Shown here one piece after another: positions 6,593-11,647 of a DNA stretch of 11,647 nt (the first letter of the stretch is position 1; every line of letters begins with the position of its first letter). A program made the position numbers and the translations under genes. The notes beneath the pieces are model-generated. The model was not told where the DNA came from, ran no database searches, and was given only the letters and a program-made list of their open reading frames with translations. Origin of the DNA: Ramlibacter sp. (GTDB lineage: Bacteria > Pseudomonadota > Gammaproteobacteria > Burkholderiales > Burkholderiaceae_C); assembly GCA_026785815.1 (NCBI GenBank), contig JAJAZH010000299.1, forward strand, positions 1-11,647, read 5' to 3'.

Positions 6593-7525
6593 TCAGTGCG
6601 CATTGTGCGGATTGAGGATGTCGCGCAAGTGGTCGCCCACCAGGTTGATGCCGACGATGGCCAGCGCCAGCGCCAGCCCGGGAAAGAACGAGATCCAGTA
6701 TTTGCCGGACAGCATGAACTCGAAGCCATTCGCGATCAGCATGCCCAGCGACGGCTCGGTGACCGGAACGCCCACGCCGAGAAAGGACAGCGTCGATTCC
6801 AGCGCGATCGCGTGCGCCAGGTCGATGGTGGCGATCACGATCAGCGGCGGCAGGCAGTTGGGCAGCATGTGGCGCAGCAGCACGCGCGGCCAGCCCAGCG
6901 CCATGCACTGCGCCGCCTCGACATATTCCTTGGCCCGCTCCACCAGCGCCGCTGCGCGCGCAGCCCGCGCGAAGTAGGCCCACTGCACGATGATCAGGGC
7001 GATGACCACCTTGTCCACGCCCTTGCCCAGGATGGCCAGCAGGATCAGCGCCACCAGGATCGCCGGGAACGACAGCTGGATGTCGACGATGCGCATCAGC
7101 AGCGCGTCGATCCAGCCGCCGAAGTAGGCCGCTGCCAGGCCCACTACGCTGCCGATGGCCAGCGCCGCCGCCACCGAGATGGCGCCGACCATCAGGCTGG
7201 TGCGCAGGCCGTAGAAGATTGCCGAAAGGACGTCGCGGGCCTGGCCGTCGGTGCCCAGCCAGTAGGTCATGGCGCCGTCGGCGCTCTTGCTGCCGGGCGG
7301 CAGCTTGGAATCGAAGATGTCGAGCTTGCCGATGTCGTAAGGGTTCTGCGGCGAGATCCAGGGCGCGAACAGCGCGACGCCGATCGCAAGCAGCAGCAGC
7401 ACCAGGCCGAACACCGCGAGTCTGCTGGCCAGGAATTCGCGGCGCAGCCGCTGCCACGGCGTCTCGGGCGGGGGCAGCGCCACGGCGGGTTCGGCCAGCA
7501 GCGCGGATGTGAGAACGTTACTCAT
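6593..7525 (-). CDS. Peptide ABC transporter permease, DppC/OppC-like
   Basis: The 310-residue inner-membrane protein is the second permease of the importer. A cytoplasmic N-terminus with WQRLRREFLASRLAVFG (24-40) leads into the first membrane span (about 37-57). A periplasmic segment with WLGTD (89-93) then precedes the core spans from about residue 108 onward. The EAA coupling motif that docks on the ATPases is visible as EAAQCMALG followed by LPN (203-223). The C-terminal half contains ALESTLSFLGVGV (241-253) and GDHLRDILNP (297-306), both typical of DppC. A GAGGAG site lies about 7 bases before the ATG at 7525, giving a secure start. The upstream permease gene stops 10 bp earlier, and the pair should assemble as a heterodimeric channel. 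Confidence 0.95.
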   Translation of the reverse strand: MSNVLTSALLAEPAVALPPPETPWQRLRREFLASRLAVFGLVLLLLAIGVALFAPWISPQNPYDIGKLDIFDSKLPPGSKSADGAMTYWLGTDGQARDVLSAIFYGLRTSLMVGAISVAAALAIGSVVGLAAAYFGGWIDALLMRIVDIQLSFPAILVALILLAILGKGVDKVVIALIIVQWAYFARAARAAALVERAKEYVEAAQCMALGWPRVLLRHMLPNCLPPLIVIATIDLAHAIALESTLSFLGVGVPVTEPSLGMLIANGFEFMLSGKYWISFFPGLALALAIVGINLVGDHLRDILNPHNAH

Positions 7526-7535
7526 GGCTTGCTCC

Positions 7536-8513
7536 TCATGCCTTGGCCGCCTGCAGCCGCACCCGCGGATCGAGGACGGAATAGAGAATGTCGACCGCCA
7601 GGTTCAGCATCACCAGGAAGAACACGATCAGGATCAGGTAGGCCACCACCACCGGCCGGTCCAGCGTGATGATGGAATCCAGCAGCAGCTTGCCCATGCC
7701 GGGCCAGGCGAAGATCGTTTCCGTCACCACCGCGAAGGCCACCACCTGGCCGAACTCCAGGCCGCAGACGGTGACGATCGGGATCATGATGTTCTTGAGC
7801 AGGTGCACCCGCAGGATGCGGCTCCAGGCCAGGCCCTTGGCGCGCGCGAACTTGATGTAGTCCATCGGCAGCGCTTCCCGGGTCGCGGCGCGGGTGACGC
7901 GGATGATCAGGGCGCCCTTGGCCAGCGCGATGGTGACCGCCGGCAGCAGCAGCCGCGACCACCCGTCCAGCGTCAGCACGCTCAGGTCGAGGCGCCCGAC
8001 CATCACCGTCGCGCCGCGCCCGCTGGCAGGCAGCCAGCCAAGGTAGACGGCGAACACCATGATCAGCATCAGGCCGACCCAGAAGTTGGGCAGCGAAAAG
8101 CCCAGCACCGAGCCGGTCATGATGCCCCGGGTGCTCAGCGCCTGCGGCTTCAGGCCGGCCCAGATGCCCAGCGGCACGCCCACCAGGATGGCCAGCAGCA
8201 TCGAGACCACGGCCAGCTCCAGCGTGGCCGGCATCCGCTCCAGGATCAGGCCCATGGCCGACTGTCCGGTGAGGAAGCTCTTGCCGAAATCGAGCTGCGC
8301 CGCGTGCGACATGAAGATGGCGTATTGCTGCAGCAGCGGCTTGTCCAGGCCGAAGTTGGCCCGGATCGCGTCCCGCTCCAGTTCGGTGGCCTCGGGGCTC
8401 GCCATCATGGACACCGGATCGCCAACGACGTACAGGCCGACGAAGACCAGGGCGGACATGACCGCCATGACAAGCAGCGCCTGCAGCAGGCGGCGGATGA
8501 TGTAGGCGAGCAT
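7536..8513 (-). CDS. Peptide ABC transporter permease, DppB/OppB-like
   Basis: The 325-residue inner-membrane protein starts with the DppB-type MLAYIIRRLLQ and a first membrane span at about 9-30. A periplasmic segment follows with LDKPLLQQY (56-64) and DFGKSF (75-80). The transport core runs from RMPATLELA (93-101) and has further spans near 100-120, 137-158, 188-206, 243-266 and 287-312. The coupling loop is DYIKFARAKGL (218-228), which contacts the ATPases. TIFAWPGMGKLLLDSI (266-281) and DPRVRL (315-320) are conserved family signatures. The ATG at 8513 has no clear Shine-Dalgarno (the preceding bases are GCCTCCCG), so translation may depend on ribosomes arriving from the binding-protein gene, whose stop is 21 bp upstream. 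Confidence 0.95.
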   Translation of the reverse strand: MLAYIIRRLLQALLVMAVMSALVFVGLYVVGDPVSMMASPEATELERDAIRANFGLDKPLLQQYAIFMSHAAQLDFGKSFLTGQSAMGLILERMPATLELAVVSMLLAILVGVPLGIWAGLKPQALSTRGIMTGSVLGFSLPNFWVGLMLIMVFAVYLGWLPASGRGATVMVGRLDLSVLTLDGWSRLLLPAVTIALAKGALIIRVTRAATREALPMDYIKFARAKGLAWSRILRVHLLKNIMIPIVTVCGLEFGQVVAFAVVTETIFAWPGMGKLLLDSIITLDRPVVVAYLILIVFFLVMLNLAVDILYSVLDPRVRLQAAKA

Positions 8514-8534
8514 CGGGAGGCGCTGCGACGCGCC

Positions 8535-10136
8535 TTACTTGACCGGCCTGGCGTACTGGATCATGGTCTGCTGGTCGGCCCGGCCCTCGAACTTGATGCC
8601 CTTCTTCATGGCCCAGACCGAATGCTCGAAGTGGATCGGCAGCATGGCGAAGTCGGCCATGGCCATTTCGCTGGCCAGGGACAGCATCGCCGCCCGATGG
8701 CCGTCATCTATCGTGCCGCCGGAGTCGAACACCAGCTTGTCCATCGCGGGATTGGAATAGCGGCTGCGGTTGGTGGTGCCCTGCCCCTTCTCCTTGTTCG
8801 GCATGACCAGCAGCGACAGCAGCGTGTTCGACATCTCGCCGGTCCCCGTGCCCCAGCCCGCCAGGTAAGCGCTGTAGGTGTAGCTGTCGCGGTTCTTGAA
8901 GAACACTGCCGGCGCGTTGGCGTCGATCGAGGTCTTGACGCCGATGCGCGTCCACATCGCGGCCAGCGTCTGCGCCACCTTGCTGTCGTTGATGTAGCGG
9001 CCGTTGGGCGTTCCCAGCACCAGCGAGAAGCCATCCGGATAGCCGGCGGCTTTCAGCAGCGCCTTGGCTCGTTCCGGGTCCGCCTTGGCCGCTGTGGCCA
9101 GCTTGCGGCTCGCGCCGAACATCGGGAACGGAAGCAGTTGCGCGGCCGGCGTCGCGATGCCGCCCATGGTTCGCGACACCAGCGCCTGGCGGTCAATGGC
9201 CAGCGAGAGCGCTTCACGCACGCGCTTGTCCAGCATCGGGTTCTTGCCGTTCGTGCCCTGCACGCCGGGCGTCTGCGGACCGTTCTGGTCCAGCGCCACA
9301 TAGATGATCCGGTTCGACGCCTTGGTCTCCACCGTCAGCTTGGGGTCCTTGCGCAGGCGCTCGAGGTCATCGGTCGGCGGGTCTTCCACCAAGTCGACGT
9401 CGCCGGCCAGCAAGGCGGCGACCCGGGCGGCAGGATTGCTGATCGGCCGGTAGGTCACCTTGTCCCAGGCGGGCGCGGGGCCCCAGTAATTCGGGTTGCG
9501 CTCGAAGACGATCTCGGTCCCGCGCTTCCACGACACGAACTTGTAGGGCCCGGTGCCGACCAGTCCGTTGCCGGCGTTGAGTTCGGTCGTGGTCTTGCCT
9601 TCCGCCGCCGGGCCGGCCGCCGCCTTGGCCGACATGATCGGCAGGCCCACCATGTTGGTGGGCAGCAGCGGATACGGCTCGCTGGTGGTGATGCGCACCG
9701 TCAGCGGGTCGACTGCTTCGACCTTCTCCACCTTCTGCAGATAGACCTTGAACGACGATGGGCTGTTGGGCACCTTGCCGGCTCGGTCGAAGGTGAACAC
9801 CACGTCGGCCGCGGTGAACGGCGAGCCGTCGGAAAACTTCACCCCGGGCCGCAGCTTGAAGGTCCACGTGTTGCCGCTGGCTGCCCACGACTGGGCCAGG
9901 CAGGGCTGCGGCACGATGTTGGCGTCGACGCACACCAGCGGGTCGAACAGGGTCTGCGACAGCTGGACGTTGGGCGTCAGAGCGTGGTACTGCGGGTCCA
10001 TCGAGGTCGGCTCGGTCTTCAGGGCCACCACCAGGTCGCGGGCCAGCACGCTGCCCGCGAATCCCGCCGCCGCGGCAGCGGCCGTCATCACCCACAGGCA
10101 CCGACGCAGGCCCGCGCTCGACATGTTTCCTCGCAT
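8535..10136 (-). CDS. Periplasmic substrate-binding protein of a peptide-type ABC importer (SBP family 5)
   Basis: The 533-residue protein captures the substrate in the periplasm and presents it to the two permeases. It opens with a Sec signal peptide: RR at 11-12, a hydrophobic alanine-rich stretch, and a probable cleavage after VLA at residue 32. The family 5 signature lies at 98-116 around KFSDGSPFTAADVVF, and TGPYKF and NPNYW are further recognisable blocks. Two cysteines (69 and 79) remain after the signal and could form a disulfide. The ATG at 10136 has GGAG 9 bases upstream; a second ATG at 10124 also gives an intact signal peptide. The frame is open back to 10718, but that part overlaps the transglycosylase gene and is not coding. 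It is the first gene of the operon, behind a strong sigma-54-like promoter. The ligand cannot be read from sequence. Confidence 0.95.
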   Translation of the reverse strand: MRGNMSSAGLRRCLWVMTAAAAAAGFAGSVLARDLVVALKTEPTSMDPQYHALTPNVQLSQTLFDPLVCVDANIVPQPCLAQSWAASGNTWTFKLRPGVKFSDGSPFTAADVVFTFDRAGKVPNSPSSFKVYLQKVEKVEAVDPLTVRITTSEPYPLLPTNMVGLPIMSAKAAAGPAAEGKTTTELNAGNGLVGTGPYKFVSWKRGTEIVFERNPNYWGPAPAWDKVTYRPISNPAARVAALLAGDVDLVEDPPTDDLERLRKDPKLTVETKASNRIIYVALDQNGPQTPGVQGTNGKNPMLDKRVREALSLAIDRQALVSRTMGGIATPAAQLLPFPMFGASRKLATAAKADPERAKALLKAAGYPDGFSLVLGTPNGRYINDSKVAQTLAAMWTRIGVKTSIDANAPAVFFKNRDSYTYSAYLAGWGTGTGEMSNTLLSLLVMPNKEKGQGTTNRSRYSNPAMDKLVFDSGGTIDDGHRAAMLSLASEMAMADFAMLPIHFEHSVWAMKKGIKFEGRADQQTMIQYARPVK

Positions 10137-10139
10137 AGC

Positions 10140-10149
10140 GGAGATCTCC
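10140..10149 (-). promoter_or_regulatory. Ribosome binding site of the binding-protein gene, inside a 10-bp palindrome
   Basis: On the minus strand GGAG (10149-10146) is the Shine-Dalgarno sequence for the ATG at 10136. It forms one half of the perfect palindrome GGAGATCTCC. The two halves have no loop, so a stable intramolecular hairpin is unlikely. Confidence 0.5.
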
Positions 10150-10180
10150 AGAACGGTTAAGAGAAAGTGGAATGGCGGCA

Positions 10181-10196
10181 AGCAATATGCGCGCCA
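10181..10196 (-). promoter_or_regulatory. Strong candidate sigma-54 (-24/-12) promoter of the importer-amidohydrolase operon
   Basis: On the minus strand this reads TGGCGCGCATATTGCT. Compared with the sigma-54 consensus TGGCACG-N4-TTGCW, only one of the twelve specified bases differs (G for A in the -24 box). The invariant GG (10195-10194) and GC (10183-10182) have correct spacing. Transcription should start near 10170, about 34 bases before the ATG, and the leader contains the GGAG site. It lies in the only gap long enough to hold the operon promoter. Sigma-54 promoters need an enhancer-binding activator; no NtrC-type site was recognised nearby, so the activator may bind inside the transglycosylase gene or differ from NtrC. 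Confidence 0.6.
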
Positions 10197-10279
10197 CCGC
10201 AACGGTACTGGTGAGCATAGCGAGGGCGTCCGCCACTGCGCCACCGGGGTAACCCGTTGCGCGCGAGCGGCACGCATCC

Positions 10280-10963
10280 TCAGCTCGGTCCCGAAGACGC
10301 CTTGTCGAGCGAACGGGTCGGGTCCGCCGGTTTGACCGTGGCCGGCAGGTCGTGGAAGTCCCAGACCCTGCTGGCTGCAAACACCGCATCCGGATACTGT
10401 GGCTTGCCCCGGCTGCCGTTGTAGCGTCCGAGCGCCATGAACAGGTCGCCCTTCTCCCGCTCGATGTAGTGGCGCAGGATCACGCAGCCGAAGCGCAGGT
10501 TGGTCTGCATGTGAAACAGCTTGCCAGGGTCGCCGTCCCCGATCACCCGGGTCCAGAACGGCATCACCTGCATGTAGCCGCGCGCCCCCACCGGACTGAG
10601 CGCGAACTTGCGAAAGGCGCTCTCCACCTGGATCAGGCCCAGCACCAGGCCGGTGTCCAGGCCGGCCCGGCGGCTCTCGTACCAGACGGTCTGCAGGAAT
10701 TCCTTGCGCTCGACCCACTCGGCCTGGCGCTTGCGAAGCCGCGTGCTCATGACGCCCAGCCAGCGCAGGTACTTCAGTCGCGCGTCGGTGTCGCGGAACT
10801 CGGGAATCGGCGGCGCGGAATTGGCGACCGCCGAACTCAAGGCGGTGCGCACCGAGTCGATCAGCGGCTCCTCGAGCTGGCCGCCGGCGACGGCGCGGTC
10901 GATGCAGGACAGCATCGCCAGCCCACTGGTTGCGGACTGGAGCAATTTTCTCCTGGAGATCAC
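10280..10963 (-). CDS. Secreted lytic transglycosylase (SLT domain) with a Tat-like signal
   Basis: The 227-residue protein cleaves the glycan strands of peptidoglycan, forming 1,6-anhydro ends, in the periplasm. The catalytic glutamate is Glu114 in IQVESAF. The GxMQVMP-type motif (SPVGARGYMQVMP, 123-135) and ALGRYNGS (177-184) complete the SLT/goose-lysozyme-like fold. The N-terminus SRRKLLQ followed by a short hydrophobic stretch looks like a twin-arginine signal, with possible cleavage after AVA at residue 26. A cysteine at 20 (LSC) leaves a lipoprotein alternative open. The chosen start is GTG at 10963, whose bases overlap the proS stop as GTGA; no Shine-Dalgarno lies before it, so it is probably translated by coupling. 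A shorter start is considered separately. The arrangement proS then transglycosylase is familiar in betaproteobacteria. Confidence 0.88.
   Translation of the reverse strand: MISRRKLLQSATSGLAMLSCIDRAVAGGQLEEPLIDSVRTALSSAVANSAPPIPEFRDTDARLKYLRWLGVMSTRLRKRQAEWVERKEFLQTVWYESRRAGLDTGLVLGLIQVESAFRKFALSPVGARGYMQVMPFWTRVIGDGDPGKLFHMQTNLRFGCVILRHYIEREKGDLFMALGRYNGSRGKPQYPDAVFAASRVWDFHDLPATVKPADPTRSLDKASSGPS
10950..10954 (-). promoter_or_regulatory. Internal AGGAG that could drive a shorter transglycosylase start
   Basis: Codons 4 and 5 of the transglycosylase, AGG AGA, encode the twin arginines and also form AGGAG four bases before the in-frame TTG at 10945 (codon 7). The annotated GTG lacks its own Shine-Dalgarno. 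Starting at the TTG would remove the twin arginines and leave only a short hydrophobic leader. This is a possibility only. Confidence 0.25.
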
Positions 10964-11647
10964 GGCTGTAAACGGCTTTTCACGAAGTCGAACACCGTGT
11001 CGGCGGGAACCTTGGTCGCGGTGGTGTCGCGGCGGTGCTGGTATTCCAGCTGCCCTTCCTTCAAGCCTCGGTCCGAGATCACGACGCGATGCGGCACGCC
11101 AATCAGTTCCCAGTCGGCGAACATGGCGCCCGGACGCTCGCCGCGGTCGTCCAGCATCACGTCGACGCCGGCGGCAGCCAGTTCGTCATGCAATTGGGTC
11201 GCGGCAGCTTTCACTTCCGCACTGCGGTCCATGCCGATCGGGCAGATCACCACGGTAAAGGGCGCAATCGCGTCTGGCCAGATGATGCCGCGCTCGTCGT
11301 GGTTCTGTTCGATGGCGGCGGCGGGCAGGCGCGTGATGCCGATGCCATAGCACCCCATCTCCATCAGTTGCGGCTTGCCGGTTTCATCGAGGAAGGTGGC
11401 ATTCATTGGCTGGCTGTACTTGGTGCCGAGATAGAACACATGGCCGACTTCGATGCCGCGCTCGATCGACAGCGTGCCCTTGCCGTCGGGCGACAGGTCG
11501 CCCTCGAGCACGTTGCGAAGGTCGGCCACGGCGATTGCGTCGCGGCCGCCAGCGACATTCGGCCAGATGTCGCGTTCCCAATTCACGCCGGTGAAGTGGA
11601 AGTCTTCCTCGTTGGCGCCGCAGATCCAGTCGCTCATCAGCGCGACC
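10960..11647 (-). CDS. proS: Prolyl-tRNA synthetase, C-terminal part (start lies beyond the window)
   Basis: The reading frame enters from the right edge with VALMSDWICGANEEDFHF, so the ATG at 11637 is internal and not the start; about 228 C-terminal residues are visible. ProS charges tRNA-Pro with proline in the cytoplasm. The visible part includes the end of the editing/insertion region typical of bacterial-type ProS. It continues with GTLSIERGIEVGHVFYLGTKYS and the class II motif 3 region MEMGCYGIGITRL (near 11319-11357), which belongs to the ATP site. It ends with the anticodon-binding domain (PFTVVICPIG to the C-terminus, ending FVKSRLQP). No truncation or frameshift is seen in the visible part. 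The stop codon overlaps the GTG start of the transglycosylase gene by four bases. Confidence 0.95.
   Translation of the reverse strand, partial: VALMSDWICGANEEDFHFTGVNWERDIWPNVAGGRDAIAVADLRNVLEGDLSPDGKGTLSIERGIEVGHVFYLGTKYSQPMNATFLDETGKPQLMEMGCYGIGITRLPAAAIEQNHDERGIIWPDAIAPFTVVICPIGMDRSAEVKAAATQLHDELAAAGVDVMLDDRGERPGAMFADWELIGVPHRVVISDRGLKEGQLEYQHRRDTTATKVPADTVFDFVKSRLQP

Noticed and set aside
4306..6615. A 769-codon open frame on the plus strand
   Set aside because: It is exactly antisense to the two ATPase genes and part of the amidohydrolase gene, which have complete family motifs. Its product is rich in His, Arg, Gln and Ala without a recognisable domain, as expected of a G+C-driven shadow frame.
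7509..10160. An 883-codon open frame on the plus strand
   Set aside because: It lies antisense to the permease and binding-protein genes and has low-complexity His/Gln/Arg/Asp composition with no domain. Length alone is not evidence in DNA this rich in G+C.
10140..10180. Sigma-70 promoter (TTGCTT, 17-bp spacer, TCTTAA) before the binding-protein gene
   Set aside because: Both boxes match only three of six consensus bases, and the -35 candidate overlaps the far better sigma-54 match.
10245..10256. Small inverted repeat CGGG-N4-CCCG downstream of the transglycosylase, considered as terminator or operator
   Set aside because: The arms are only 4 bp, no T-run follows on either strand, and such short G+C repeats are common by chance here.

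Overview
The window is G+C-rich, gene-dense bacterial chromosome. Its gene content (prmC-grxD at one end, proS followed by a lytic transglycosylase at the other) and protein sequences suggest a betaproteobacterium, probably Burkholderiales. This is judged from family resemblance and gene order only; no search was run. No tRNA, rRNA, CRISPR array, transposase, integrase or phage gene was seen.

Layout. On the plus strand (1-2409) are the 3' part of prmC (release-factor glutamine methyltransferase), grxD (monothiol CGFS glutaredoxin) and a stand-alone Lon-type AAA+ ATPase. Everything from 2415 to the right edge is on the minus strand. Read in transcription order (right to left) it is: the C-terminal part of proS; a Tat-type secreted lytic transglycosylase whose GTG start overlaps the proS stop; a 143-bp gap; then a seven-gene run. 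That run is a peptide-type substrate-binding protein, two permeases, two ATPases, an N-formylglutamate amidohydrolase family enzyme and an M20 amidohydrolase. It ends 5 bp from the convergent AAA+ gene.

How the genes fit together. The seven-gene run looks like one transcription unit. Its gaps are 21, 10, 10 and 9 bp, and its last two junctions are ATGA stop/start overlaps. It encodes a complete Dpp/Opp-class importer fused by operon structure to two cytoplasmic amide hydrolases, so the likely job is uptake of short or N-acylated peptides or amino acids and their hydrolysis. The gap in front of the binding-protein gene holds a very good match to the sigma-54 -24/-12 promoter (TGGCGCG-N4-TTGCT), which would fit nitrogen-controlled scavenging. 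A second, weaker sigma-54-like match lies just upstream of the AAA+ gene.

The most unusual structure is inside prmC. About 100 bp that fold into a nested imperfect hairpin, with the core of a GTCATCCC...GGGATCC palindromic repeat, are inserted in frame at the linker between the N-terminal domain and the methyltransferase domain. A related palindrome lies just after grxD. Many very long reading frames antisense to the transporter genes are G+C-driven shadows and were rejected.
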